Shown: positions 16,857-28,970 of the stretch, piece by piece
How positions within the stretch are numbered: the stretch's first letter is position 1
Layout of the letters: the number at the start of each line of letters is the position of its first letter
Source: Mesostigma viride
Lineage: Eukaryota > Streptophyta > Mesostigmatophyceae > Mesostigmatales > Mesostigmataceae
DNA length: 61,164 nt
NCBI GenBank assembly: GCA_009746045.1
Contig: RPFO01000301.1
Location: 1-61,164 of the forward strand
Direction: 5' to 3'
Made by a program: the position numbers and the translations under genes
The notes under the pieces: generated by a model
What the model was told of the DNA's origin: nothing
Seen by the model: only the letters and a program-made list of their open reading frames with translations
Databases searched by the model: none

Positions 16857-17689
16857 AGACCCATCCTAGGCCGCGGTCACTATAGGGTCACTATAGGGGT
16901 GGCAGATGCCAGCATAAGGGTGGTGCACTTCTCCTAGTCGCGATGACGGAATGATGACGGAATGATGATGGAAGCTACTTAATTAATTAATTGTGAAGAC
17001 GTCCAATATTGCATTATCACTTAACATTGCATTGTAAGTGTCTTTTTTATCGCACCCGTGCACCCCCCTGAGATTAGTGCTGTATTTAGCACCCATAGGA
17101 CATATAGGACATTGCAACATGACTAATGACATGACCCCGAAGTAACTCCCTATATGCGTGTGCTTTGGTCCCAGTATGGACACCAGATTGTTATCAGGCT
17201 GGTTTCTGGACATTATCATGCAAGGTGCAACCATGCAGCCATAATTAGGGGTAGAGTTACACACTGGTCATCCAAGGGCTAAGTGCAGGCCAGCACGCGG
17301 TAAAATGGTGACTGTGCCATAATATTAAAAAATTAAATTACGACACGCAGACGCTACGCGTTGATCAGGCGTCGCGTGACCGCCATGCGAACATTAATAG
17401 TTGTCGCGTATATTACATCCTCAATGATGTGGAGGCGGAGATGGAATGAGTATCTATCATGTAACCTTGAGTGACAGGGTTGCTGACACCACGGCCCGAA
17501 TCACTGTTATTACACTTACTGAATTGGGTCACATGCATACCCCCACCGACTTGGGGTTGGTATCCTTTATATATCCTGCCATGGACTGGAATCGTTGTCT
17601 CCTTGAATACATGTATAACTCACATGGGTCAGGGGGGCTGCCCATATTCACCACTATATTAATCCCTAAAAGGTGCTTACACTGTCCTC
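16857..17689. other. Intergenic, no gene recognised
   Basis: Contains a short TTAATTAATTAATT tract at about 16979 resembling the tails of the retroelements in this window, and an AT-rich tract near 17330 followed by a GC-rich inverted pair (GACGC/GCGTC). Open frames here are short and show no recognisable domain. Confidence 0.4.
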
Positions 17690-18380
17690 GGTCGCATTCA
17701 TGCATGCATTCGCGTATCCATGCATGCAATCACTTCCATCCCTGCAAGCATTCACGCACCCATGCATGCAAACACCATCCATCCACGCAAGCATTCACGT
17801 ATCCATGCATGCAAACACCATCCACCCCAAGCATTCACACATTCATGCATGCAAACACCACCCATCCGTGCAAGCATTCACGTATCCATGCATGCAAACA
17901 CCATCCACCCAGGCAAGCATTCACGTATCCATGCATGCAAACACCACCCATCCGTGCAAGCATTCACGCATCCATGCATGCAAACACCATCCACCCATGC
18001 AAGCATTCACGTATTCATGCATGCAAACACCATCCACCCCAAGCTTTCAGGTATCCATGCATGCAAACACCACCCATCCATGCATGCAAACACCATCCAC
18101 CCATGCAAGCATTCACACATTCATGCATGCAAACACCATCCATCCCTGCAAGCATTTACGTATCCATGCATGCAAACACCACCCACCCCTGCAAGCATTC
18201 ACGTATCCACGCATGCAAACACCATCCATCCCTGCAAGCATTAATGCAATATCGATTCGTGTAATTAGCACCCATCCTGCGAGCATCCATGCAATTACCA
18301 CCCATCCTGCGAACATTCACGTGCAATCCATGCATGCAGACACCGCCATCCATTCGATGCAAGCATTCACGTTTCCATGC
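17690..18380. repeat. Minisatellite, about 40-43 bp unit
   Basis: At least a dozen units share the core CATGCATGCAAACACCATCC and GCAAGCATTCACGTATC, with small length changes between units. Both strands are open in several frames only because the unit lacks stops; the resulting repetitive frames are not genes. Confidence 0.9.
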
Positions 18381-18786
18381 AGCCACCCATCCTCGGCCCG
18401 CAGCATCATGGTGAACACAGCATTTCCCTTGCCCGGCCTGCGGCCGGACTGTAACACTGGACTGTCTCACCGCTTTAATTAACAAAGACGGTTCAGGGCG
18501 ATATATGTAGTCGCCTCAAAGTTGCACCCGCACGGCCAGCAAATGCTGGGCCGCTGCCATCCCCACTTCACAAACACACCCTCTTTCAGAATCTGTCCAG
18601 TATTGTTGCCTAATGCATCCCCGTTCGAAAGAGCGACATATAATGAAACCACACTATAAATGAAACAACGCAGTTTGTTTAACATGCCACGGCGCCGACC
18701 ATACCTCAAGACCATAGCTGTGTAATGTCGGCGGGACAATGACGGGGTAATGACGCGCAATGACGAGACGATGACGCGCGTGATCA
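18381..18786. other. Intergenic, no gene recognised
   Basis: Spacer between the minisatellite and the TIR element. No domain, hairpin or repeat stands out. Confidence 0.4.
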
Positions 18787-18790
18787 TTAG

Positions 18791-20489
18791 CCCCTAAATG
18801 GTCTTGCTGCCGATTTTCCGCCAAAAAGTGACTTACAGCCGATTTGTCGGCACCTACTCGGGGGACCAGTTTGCGAGAATACTATTGGGAATTAGGAAAC
18901 GTTTAGCTGAGAAGAATGAAAGTTTATAAGTTTCTCCAGAACATGATACTAGGGTTTGCTATATTTTGACCAAGTTTAACAGGTGTTCCAGACCGTCAAA
19001 GTACAAGGGGTCAGGGTACTTTTTCACGTACAACGTGCATTCCGGAAAACGACGACCTGGCCATGGCGGCTTGCGCCCACGCATGGCATTTACGTTTGCG
19101 TTCGAATTTTCTGGCCAAACTTAGGGTATTGATTTTATACGTCCTAAAGATCATACAGGCCAATTTTTGGTTCGCGGGAATGCCATTTGATAGGTGTCGG
19201 CAGCGTTCTTGCTGGAAAAAACTGCGATCAGGCCGGACGATAGAAACGTTGACAGCAATACCTTTCCGGCGTGTTTTAAAGGATATATCGGTTTCTTTGT
19301 ACTTTTTATGATACATATTAGTCGTAAACGTGCAAGGGTGGCCAGAAATCGCCGAATCCAGCGACCATGCTGCACAACTTTGGTGTGCCGAAATGCGCCA
19401 TTTTGCGGCCACCGCCTGGGCCAAGGTAACGCCATCCATGCCTGGTAAAGCTTAAGCATCGTTTTCCTATCGATGTTTGACGTTTATATATACGTTCTAG
19501 CTTGTGTAGCACATTCTTTTTGCATTATTCATGCTCTTTCTTGACCCTGGCCTGGCCCCTTTCTAAAACACCCTTCTTAGATGCTTCCCTCAGTCAGTTG
19601 ACCTGCCACAGGGTGATGGTGATAAGTTTTAGAGGCTGTATGGGTTTGAATACCTCCATATATGTTTGTTATACATTTCCCACACACATATTGCATGAGT
19701 GTGAGGCAGTTGGCTGGTCTCTGTGGCATCATCAAGCATGTAACCGGTGAGTAGAAGCTTCCCATTGTCAGCATGTGCCACCAGGTGTGCTGGCCATCAC
19801 CTGGAAAGCTATAGCAGCTTAGGCCTAGTTTATCCTTGCTAGGGCAGGCTGAAATAGGCTTAAAATCACTAGTTTGTTGGTGGCTGCCTCCTAGAATGCA
19901 TGCCTTGCGTAGGGTATCCGTACCACGTTACCTACGTGCATGGACAAGGTGGCACCTGCACATAGGTGCCATGTAAGGGCAGCGTGATGATGCAGTTATG
20001 TTTCCCCATCATTGTGGAAGGGAAATGTATTGTTTGGCATGGTTGGGGGCCATATTAGTAGGTATTAGTAGGTAGTATGCCCACTCCTACCCCCTTGGTT
20101 GCTTTTTACCAACGGTACCCCTATGGGCTGTACTGGGTGTAACTGCTGGTATACCCACCCAAATGATGACCCCAATGGCTCAAACTGTTCAGCAACTAAT
20201 TGTTTATCATCCCTGAAGTGGTAGGTGCCTAGCTCTTACAACATAATTCAAAATGCACATTCTACCAAAAATGAAAACGCTCGTCTTGACCCCCCTGACT
20301 TTGACGGCAGTTATACATGGCCTACGATGAATATATGTGAGGTTGTGATATATCATGGCTTAGGGCAACTCATGGACATGCTTGCCCCCCAAGGACAGCC
20401 ATTGGATATTGCTAGGTTGTACAGGGGCTGGTTTACAAAATAGGTGAGTTACTGCCGATTTATCGGCAGCATTTCCGCCCATTTAGGGG
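18791..20489. mobile_element. Candidate 1.7-kb non-autonomous TIR element
   Basis: The left end CCCCTAAATGG (18791-18801) and right end CCATTTAGGGG (20479-20489) are perfect inverted repeats. Extended similarity follows: GCTGCCGAT lies just inside both ends with a few differing bases between. TTAG flanks both ends (18787-18790 and 20490-20493), a candidate 4-bp target duplication. Internal sequence has no recognisable transposase, so it would depend on an enzyme in trans. A small palindrome, CTGCCGATTTATCGGCAG, lies at 20452-20469 within the right end. Confidence 0.6.
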
Positions 20490-20498
20490 TTAGGGAAC

Positions 20499-20887
20499 TG
20501 TTTGATAACGAAAGGTTAGTGGTTGTAGACTAATTATAGGTCGTTGATTATTCAATGAAGAGGCGGCACACTTTTGTTTTTGTTCATTATTGCACTGACT
20601 TCCGCGCGATGAATCCCACTGAACTGAACTGAACACCGCGCGGCCAATCAATCGTCAACGGCGGTAACTATTGCAAGTACATATCGGATCCTGCACGCCG
20701 ATTGGCGACAATTTATTCCTTTCGGCGCACGTGTACGGCGTACTTTTGGTATACTTGCCAGGTTTGTTGCGATTCTGTTGCATTGCGGAACTCTAGATAG
20801 AATTGGTGGGTTTTCAGTTGCGGAACTAGGTGTTGCGTTACTCGAGCACGCTCCCATTTTTCATCCAAACATCACTTTTGAAAAGTG
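20499..20887. other. Intergenic, no gene recognised
   Basis: AT-balanced spacer between the TIR element and the truncated LINE. No coding or RNA feature found. Confidence 0.35.
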
Positions 20888-20897
20888 AAGGTGCCAT

Positions 20898-21810
20898 TAA
20901 ATTAAATTAAATTAAATTATAACATGCCTCCGTGGGGAGGTCATGTAGCACATATTTCATGATGGATGGGGTGGAGGAAGCCGCGTGATCGAACTATCCT
21001 AACTCTATCTAGAAAAGCCTAACTACACTACTCATCAAAACGCCTCCTCCGCTTGGGGGGAGGTGGCTTGCCCACAGGGTCGGGCGTGTGTGCCTTGACA
21101 ATCTTCTTCCACCGCTCCTTGTCCTGCATGGCAGTCCAAAGACGGGAGAGAGAGTGGATGCGGTACTCAAACTGGGCTGGGACCACTAGGTCGTCCAGCA
21201 ACATCTGGGTATAGGTCATGGCATGTTTCCCTACCTTTTTAGGAATGTTCTTCCAGGGCCAGGCCAGGTCAAAATGTGCCGCCCCGGTTGGCCGAGCCGC
21301 TGGGGACCGGCCAGACCAAGGGCGGTGTCGACCTGGCTGGTGCGAGCAAGATGTCCTACAAATGCTATCCTACGCTGTCTAATCTCGTCCGAAATACGCG
21401 GCATACCGTGATACAAAGACTCTAAGGACCTACGCTGAGAAAACCCGACATTCAGGACCTGTCGGAGCATCCGGGTTACCGTGCCGTCTAGCTTGGCTGC
21501 CAGTGTTGCCGTGAGTGTCCATGCCTCGGCGCCATACGTGAGCACCGTGAGGACGAGGACCTTGAAGAGCATGCGCTTGCGGTGCTCGTCCAGGCCCTTG
21601 GAGCGCCAGTAGGTGTTGAGCGAACGGAGCTTGGCCCAGGAAAGGCCGATGCGGGTGTCCACATCGTCGGCAGTGTCCGGAAGCCAACTCCCCAACAGCT
21701 TGAAGCGGTCGCGGAGTGGGACCTCCGTCCCGTCTAGCAGGCGCGGCAGCGGTGGGCGACTGGAGGCCCCAATCACCATCGCCTCAGTTTTGACACTAAT
21801 CTCCAACCAG
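20898..21810 (-). mobile_element. 5'-truncated RTE-like LINE copy with target duplication
   Basis: AAGGTGCCAT flanks the copy at 20888-20897 and 21811-21820, a 10-bp target duplication. On the minus strand it holds the C-terminal part of ORF2 (from LEISVKTEAMVIGASS through RMLRQVLNVGFSQRRSLESL to the end at about 21028), then a short 3' UTR, a hairpin (20922-20946) and an (AATTT)n tail. The C-terminal region after the RT, with a TRMLRxVLNV...LPR/MPRISDEIRQRR..GH pattern, is typical of RTE-clade elements. A frame change near 21230 separates the last 63 codons. The same region occurs at 32870-33539 and 35617-35740. Confidence 0.9.
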
Positions 21811-21852
21811 AAGGTGCCATGGTGTGCCCATACCTGCCCTTAATCGAAGTGG

Positions 21853-22305
21853 ATGATAATTTTTTTTTTTTTTAGTTGCGATTCTTGTTGCGATACTGCG
21901 GGTGACCCCTGTAGGGCAAGTCGTGTGTCATTGGGCGTCGGAGCGTGTGACATCCGCGGACGGTCGCACCGAAAGCCGGGACGGCAGGTACCATGGTCGT
22001 GTCGCTGTTGTCGACACGCAAAACGACATGGTAGCCATGTACTGGGGTGCCCGTTGGGAGGAGGACGCGGTTTCAAGATTGCGTGCCTCTCCACGACTCA
22101 GCTGGAGGCACAGATCTGCGGGTGCCCCGGTGTGGTCGTCCCTGCGTTGCAAGCGCCGGATATCACCCTGGCCGAGGCTCGATTGCGCGAGATGGTTCCA
22201 CCCAGCGACGTTGTGGCGGAGAACAACAACCCAGGCGCCTCCCGGCGTCGGAAGCGAGTGCTCATCCTTGCCGATGACGATGACGACGACGACGACGACT
22301 GCTGA
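21853..22305 (+). other. Unassigned ORF with acidic C-terminus
   Basis: A 150-codon frame ends in RRRKRVLILA followed by nine Asp and a Cys. The second half (from FKIACLSTTQLEAQICGCPG) looks protein-like. It might be the last exon of a gene or a repeat-derived fragment; the N-terminal half is not convincing. Not recognised. Confidence 0.25.
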
Positions 22306-22314
22306 AGCGCAAGC

Positions 22315-22720
22315 AGCGTTGTTGTCATTGAGCTGCTCATGTGCTGCTGTGGCTGCTGTGCTGCCATGCTACTGGCAGCTGCTGCATTGCTGCCGTGCTG
22401 CTGTTGTGCTGTTGTGCTGATGTGTTGCTGCATTGCTGCCGTGCCGCTGATGTATTGCTGTCGTGCTGCTGCCGTGCTGCTGTGTTGATGCACTGCTGCA
22501 TTGCTGCCGTGCTGCTGAGCTAGTACTGCCTATTCGTGAATTTCCTATCAATGGACTATAGTCCACTGATAGGAAATTCAGGAGTCGGCATACTAAGTTG
22601 CTGCTGTGCTGACTTGTGCTCCTGCTATGCGGACGTGTTGATGTGCTACAGTTTTGCTGCTGCTGTGCTACGGTCATGCTGCTGCTGTGTTGCTGGGCTG
22701 ATGTGTTGTTGCATTGATGT
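22315..22720. repeat. Degenerate CTG/TGTTG low-complexity tract
   Basis: Interrupted triplet-type repeats of GCTGCTGTGCTG and similar, open in several frames (Cys/Leu-rich one way, Gln/Ser/His-rich the other). Interrupted in the middle by a perfect-looking palindrome (listed separately). No gene is supported. Confidence 0.75.
22537..22580. repeat. 44-bp near-perfect palindrome
   Basis: Two 22-bp arms meet without a spacer at ACTA/TAGT; the only mismatch is A/G at position 15 of the arm. Its unique sequence contrasts with the CTG-rich tract on both sides, so it looks inserted. Confidence 0.85.
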
Positions 22721-23100
22721 AGTGGCTATTGTTCCGCTACTACAATTTGCTACTGATGCCGCTGCTGGTGCTTTTTTGCCTGTCAGTGCCCGCTATGTTC
22801 ACACCACTGTTGCCGCGGTTGGTATCGCGTGATTTCCACCGGTTGTGCGTTGACATGTGTTACTCATGCATTTCCCCCTATATTTGGTAGCATGCGGTTT
22901 CGCGTTAGTTAGGTGCAGACAGCTGCATGTAGACAAACATCTTGTTTAAGTCGGTCAATTAATTGAACATTCTTGACGCATCATGGTCCAAGTCGACCGA
23001 CCTGTAGGGACCAGTAGAGCAATTGTCTAGGAGAAAGAGCGTGATCGCTGCAGAAGCCGCGTGGCAGCCGTGGCTGTACCTGTAGTACGGCCTGCATATA
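22721..23100. other. Intergenic, no gene recognised
   Basis: No supported feature between the CTG-rich tract and the tail of the RLE-type LINE. Confidence 0.35.
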
Positions 23101-23641
23101 TATTAAAAAATTATAATTTCTTACAGCAGATGAGTGAAATCACTCAAACCAAAGCAAACGCCCAGCTATAAACCTATATACAGAGCCATGTCAAAGCTCT
23201 ATACTACGATAAGACCACTGGAAACGCCTTACGCGAGGGACCTAATAGCCCTGCTGCACCGCAAAATCAGCCCGCGTACGGCGGAGCATGATGTCAGCCA
23301 TGGCCCGAGTCAGCGCCACCGACAAGCGCTGACGCCACTAATATGACGTCCAGGTCCGCGCCGACCATGGGGCCCGCTGGCCCTCCAGGTCCAGCCGGTC
23401 CTCCCGGAGCCCGGGCAACACTCCTTGAAGAAGGCGGAGGTCAGGGGCCCCATGGCCCCAAACTCCTCCAGGACAAAGGGCACCACACGATGGTGCCCGA
23501 CGTCACCGTAGGCCAGGAGCTTGGCCCGCTCCGCCCGGTCCGCCGTGTAACCTGCCGTGAGGGAGGCCCCAGCCACGTGGCTAAGAGCCAAGGGCCGCGC
23601 CACCGAAACGTCGATAAGCAGATGCCGGCCACCCCCCTCAA
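23101..23641 (-). mobile_element. RLE-type LINE, 3' portion (minus copy, downstream half)
   Basis: Reverse strand from 23641 reads the C-terminus of a retrotransposon polyprotein (GGRHLL..DVSVARPLALSHVAG...), with a frame break near the FFKECC segment, then the stop, a 3' UTR, the hairpin GAGTGATTTCACTC and an AT-rich tail. The same end occurs at 36306-36895 and 45470-46560. The upstream half of this copy lies at 36108-36292, beyond the 12.5-kb insertion that split it. Confidence 0.8.
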
Positions 23642-26600
23642 CACATCACCTAAAATCGGTCCGTCCGGTTACATGAGATCCTGGGAATTTTGGCGCGAAC
23701 GCGTCGCGTTGAGGACGACGGGACCAGAAAAATTCCACCTCGCATGGCTGTCGACCCTATGTCCGCCGGAATATCAGTCAAAAGTCAATTATGCATGTTA
23801 AGTCGCTGCGATGGATGCAAACGACGCGTAAACTCTCCTGCTTTGCGATGATGCATGGTAGATATTATTCGCGTATGTTCATGCGTCAAAATAATTCGCA
23901 AACTGAGACGCTGATTTTTTGTGTCGGCCAGATCTGGAATTGGCAGCGAAAATGCATGTTTATTAATTGTGGGGGAAACTTTTTTGTTGGAAGCTCACAA
24001 TTCCCAAAAGGTGGAATCCGAATGGGCTTCAAGTCTACTTTCACGAGCGCTAATCAGTTTTTCGAGAAACGAATCACATTTTCCAGGCTGTCGCATTACC
24101 TGCCGGCAGGTCAGATTTTGCTGTTTTCAGTGACGTTTACGACCGTCCTTGCTTGATGCGTTTCTTCCTTTTTTTCGGCTCACGGCATGGCGGGGCTTGT
24201 TCCAACATGCCTGCGGAGGTGTAAGCTGTGTAGCCATGATTTAAAAGTCACATATTGCTCTCGCGCCACCATCTGTTACTGCTCGACACTGCAAGAAACA
24301 CTGGTTGCCTGCTCGCAACGCAAGCACAAGCACGACAACGGTGCCCTAATCCACATCCAGGCGTGTATTTCCGAGAAAAACTTCAGGCTTTTGTCGCGGC
24401 ATACCTTCGGTGTTCCAAGCCGTTCACCGCTCCCCGAAATAGTCTTATGACTCGCTTTTATAGCATTGTGGGTTCGCGTCCGCCATCTCCGCCGGGTGCT
24501 GACACGAGATGTTCGCGCTGAACCTGGACTGCAAGGTCGCCCGCTACCGGCTAGCTGTACGTATTTAGCAAGCTCTGGATGATATTGTCATGGTTTTGGT
24601 GCAGGAAGGTGCTGTGGGGGGGTCTATCTCACCTCTTTACCTAGCTTTCCTCCTCCTAGCTTGACAGCTAAGTTTGCATCAGGAAGTCATGCTTGTTGAC
24701 AAAGCTCGATGGATATAAACCTTGGGATGTGCTGTGAAGGTGTTAGCATGCTTGCTTGAAGAATTGAATGCGTATTTGTGCAAGCCATGGACATTTTTTA
24801 TTAAGGGCAGTAGGTAGCAGCCACGTTCTTATTCAATTGTGTCAGGACGTCTATGTTGCCTTTACTGCACTCTGTCCTAGAGGAGTTTGATGCCACTGTA
24901 GATGACTATGACCAGTGGGGTGGTGAGGATGGGCCGGTGTGCTGGGGTGAGCCTGAAGGGCACCTTGGATCACGTGACCCTTAGGCAATCATGCGAGGCT
25001 GTGCAGTTTATGGCTTGTGATGTATGGATGCAGCGGGTGAGGCAGGTTGTCGTTGCCGTGGCCTGTGTTAGTGAACTCTATCATCTTTTAACTTACCCAA
25101 AGCCCCCCTAGACCTAAACTGCCTCGCCTTCTTTGAGGGGTTGCCTTCTTTGAGGAGTGCCATGTCTTGAAAGGTTTGTTGGGGCCCTGGCATTTCAGAG
25201 TAGGTTGAGGTGGAGAGGGGTGGCACACTGCTAGGTGATGGCAGGGCCATCCATGTGATGCACCTTACGTTGGGATGGGGACCATGCATTTGTTCTTGTT
25301 GCTAGCATGGGCAGGGTGAGCGGCTGGGAGTAAGGTGTAAGTGCTACTTGCGCCACTGTCCGAAAGGGGAGCTCCATGCGGTGGGCAAACAGCGTTGCAA
25401 GCGTACACTTAACACAAATGTGGTCTGATGCACTCAGCTGACCTGCCATTTCTCTTGATGCACCAAACCACACTAAAGGCTTGATATAGCCGGTAGGAAA
25501 TGCATGTGCATGCAGTGTCAAAAGCAGAGAGGGACACTGTTAGCACATGAGTGTGATTGTAAACCGATGAGTGTGAGCCTCCCCGTGCCATCCCATGCAT
25601 TTTACACCTATTTTTGGCAAGCCCCCATCATGCCGCAGTTATGCACCGCCTATGCAAGGGGGATGAATAGACAGTTATAGGTGTGTTGAGGGATGAGATA
25701 AGGGTAAACATGAGGAGCCATGCAGGCTAAAACGGAAGGGCGATGTCAACAGTGTGTTTGCCCAGATTTTGATGTCAGGAGGGGCTGAAAGATCAGTGGC
25801 CACGATAAACCTAGGTGGATTACATGAGAGATGACACGACCATGAGAGGGTGGTAGATGAGTTCAACTGAGAAGAGCTAGCATTACATGCACAGATTCTT
25901 AATGACCTATGGACTGTCCAAGGGTTGGAGTTCAGTGCACGTTCCAAAGACTATGATGAGCATGACGATGATGGCAAGGGGGCGGGGGGGCGCAATTAGG
26001 ACAGGCACTGATGCAGAATTATGTTGTACAGCAGCTAGGTGCTGAGCTCAATTGAATAGCAGCCCAAGCCACTGCTGTCCTTGATTGCGCTTTGTATTTC
26101 CATGTAGCAGAGAGGCACCTGGCAGATATATATTTGGATTAGCTGCTATAAGACACGCACAGCAGGGGTGCCCAGCAGAGTGGGCCAAGTACTGCAAAGG
26201 AGATTGTGTGTGCTGCCGAGCGGGGCCCGTTTAGAAAAGAGACTGGTCAGCCGACAGGCACGACTGGTCAGCCAAGCTCCCCTTCTTGAGGCTTGTAGGC
26301 ACTATGGTGCTTGTTCCGAATGCCAGCATCTACTGTGATTGATGGTGATTTTATCCCTTGATGATCGCTTTTTTAGTCTGTGTTGGCTAATGTATCCAGC
26401 CCCAGTGGCATGTATATGAATCCCATGACAGCCATGACGATAATTGAGTGAAGAATGCAAAGTTTTCCAAGACAATGGCGCAGAATATGGAGTATTTTTG
26501 CAAAAATCGCTCTATTTCTGCTTGCATCCGTCACTTTTAGTGGGCCGGCAGTGGTCCTAATATGTCCAACTTGTGTTCTAGTGTAAATTCAAGTATTGTG

Positions 26601-26871
26601 CTATTAATGTGACGAATTCTGGCATGATTGGGCCGCATATGTGCTGGCAGGGGCTTCATAAGTTTGAAAATAATGCACTAAAACGGTGTTTTGGCTCATG
26701 TATGCCAGAATTATAGCACATAGTTTGGTCCTACATTGCATACTTAAGGGCGGTTTTTGTCTTTGGATATAAATTAATAAGCATGACCATTTCCAGCTGA
26801 ATTGGACTACATTTACTACTTGTCGGGCCACAACCTCATCTGTCAAATGTCAGATTCGTAAAACCCAACGT

Positions 26872-28970
26872 TTGCTCGATTACCTACGCCTCGGCGTTGT
26901 GCAATCAGCCCCAACCCCGAATACCCCGAGCAAGCGGCAGGCTCGCATCCTACGCTTGCAGGACAAAATAAATGCGATGAAAAGCACTATTTCTACCGCT
27001 TCACTTCCCCCCTCCGTTTCACCCCCACCTCCACCCCCCGCCGCATCCACCCCCATCATCCATCGTCGTCCTCCCCTGGTGGGCCAGCAGGCATCCTTGG
27101 CCCTTGCCACTTTTAACACCCGCACACTGCTAGATGACGACCATAGCTGCCGGGTAGAGGAGCTAGTCGCATTCTGCATTGAGCATCGTGTATCTATATT
27201 AGGCGTCCAGGAACACCGCCGCACGGTGCCACTTGGCATGGTGAGCACTGCTCGCTTGGCGGGTGGCTGGAGGTTTTACTTTGCTGGCAGCGGTACGTCT
27301 GGCCAAGGTGGTGTTGGTCTTTTGTGTTCGCCGCTGGCAGTTGCTAGCCTCAGCACGCTTAAGTTTCTAACGCCACGCCTTATGGTAGCACACTTCACCT
27401 CCGTCGAGGGGCGGTCTAAACACCACCTCACGGTGGGGGTGGGCTACGCACCCCATAGTGGTCTACCTGCGTTGGAACGCCAGAAGTTCTTCGAGGACTT
27501 GCATAGCCTTGAGGGGGCCACCCCGGCCCGCCACTTTTTGGTTATGCTGCTAGACGCCAATGCCACGCTCCCCGTGGGTACTGCTGGCAGTCGCTTTGCG
27601 CCTGCTGACACTGCTGCTAATGACAACACTCCCCTGTTTTCTGCCTTTTTGCGGGATAGCGGGATGGTTGCTGTCAACTGCCACTTCCAACGTCCCTCCC
27701 AGGACTTGGTCACTTTTCGTGGCCCTAACGGCCGTCAGGCCTGTCTGGACTACGTGGTGGTACGGCAGCCCAGGTGTACCTCGGTTCTGGACACCCGAGT
27801 GTTTGACACGCCCACGGTGTGCTCTGACCACCGGTTGGTGCGCGCGACCCTTCGGCTCCGGTTCCACGTCCCCGCGCGCCGCGCCCCAGTGGTCCGCCCT
27901 GACTGGTCTGCTCTACGTCCGGTCAAGGGAGATCCTGAGGACTGGACGGACGCCGAGCACGAGCGGAACTGGTGCCGACGGAAGTACCTGTCGGCACTGG
28001 ACGCCCGGGCGGACGTCGACGAGCTGGACAATGGTGCCCCCAACGCAGCCATTTTCGCGGGCTTTGCGGCCCGTGCCCCGTTGCTGGCGGCCCGGCACCT
28101 GCCGGTCATGCCCCGCCGCCGCCCCGGCCCGCTCTACCGCCAGGACCCCAAGGTCTTGGCCGCCCGGCACCGCCTCAAGCGTAACCGGGACCCGCTGCAG
28201 AAACCATTGCTCAAGGCCGCCCTTGTGGAGGCCTACGAGCACGCTCAGGACGCGGAGGCGGCCCAGTGCATCGCGGATGCCAAGGCCGGGCCTGCCAGGC
28301 TCGCAACCAGGGCAAGGACATGTGGTACCACCTCGACCGGCTCGGCGGCCGGCGGCAGCGCACCCCGGTGGAGCACACGGGGGACGGCACGGCGCCGGTA
28401 AGCCTTGACCGCTGGTTGGCCCACAATGTTTCCTTGACCGGTGGGGCTCGCGCCCCCCCCCCGCCGCTTCACCCCGAGACGGCCGCCCGCCTCGGGGTCG
28501 CCGGACCCCCGCCGCCGCCAGCGCCCCCCTCCTCGGCCGCGGACTACCAAGTCCCCGCCTTGAAGGAGGGCTGCCTTGCCACCAACGACGTCGTCCACCC
28601 CTTCACTTTGGAGGAATTGGACGGCGCCCTTGCTCGCCTGCGGTACGATGCGGCGGTCGGTGCCGACCACCTTTCTGCTGAGCTGCTGAAGACCCCTGAT
28701 CTGGCGGTTAGGGATCTTCTGCTGGCGTTCTGCAACCGTGTCCTGCTCTCTGACGAGCCTCCGCCTGCTGAGTGGCAGACGGCCATCCGCGTCATGCTGT
28801 ACAAGAAGGGCTCTGCTGCTGACCCCGGTAACTACCGGGGTGTCTGCCTCCAGAGCGCCGCGCTGAAGGTCTTCATGCGCATGATGCTGCACAGGCTCCG
28901 CGCCGCGCTGGACCCACACCTGGGTGAGTCTCAGATGGGTTTCCGTAGTGGTCGTAACACTGTCATGGCT
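26872..28970 (+). pseudogene. LINE ORF2, endonuclease and first part of reverse transcriptase
   Basis: From about 27090 an AP-like endonuclease is readable: LALATFNTRTLL, GVQEHRR, a central region with DANATLPVGT, and the C-terminal SDHRLVRATLRLRF motif with the catalytic His. After a linker the RT begins (FTLEELDGALARLRYDAAVG...LAFCNRVLLSDEPPPAEWQ; YRGVCLQSAALKVFMRMMLH; GESQMGFRSGRNTVMA). The endonuclease nicks the target and the RT copies the RNA from the nick. A frame shift near 28305 joins the two parts, and the RT is cut at 28970 by T1 copy 2. The N-terminal 60 codons are Pro/Ser-rich. The ORF continues at 32369. Confidence 0.85.

Noticed and set aside
17690-18380. Regular repeats resembling a CRISPR array
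   Set aside because: The spacers are not unique; the whole unit repeats with slight length changes, and the context is eukaryotic. It is a minisatellite.
23791-24156. 121-codon ORF repeated exactly at 29120-29485
   Set aside because: Identity is explained by the two copies of the T1 element; the frame has no recognisable domain and no conservation evidence.
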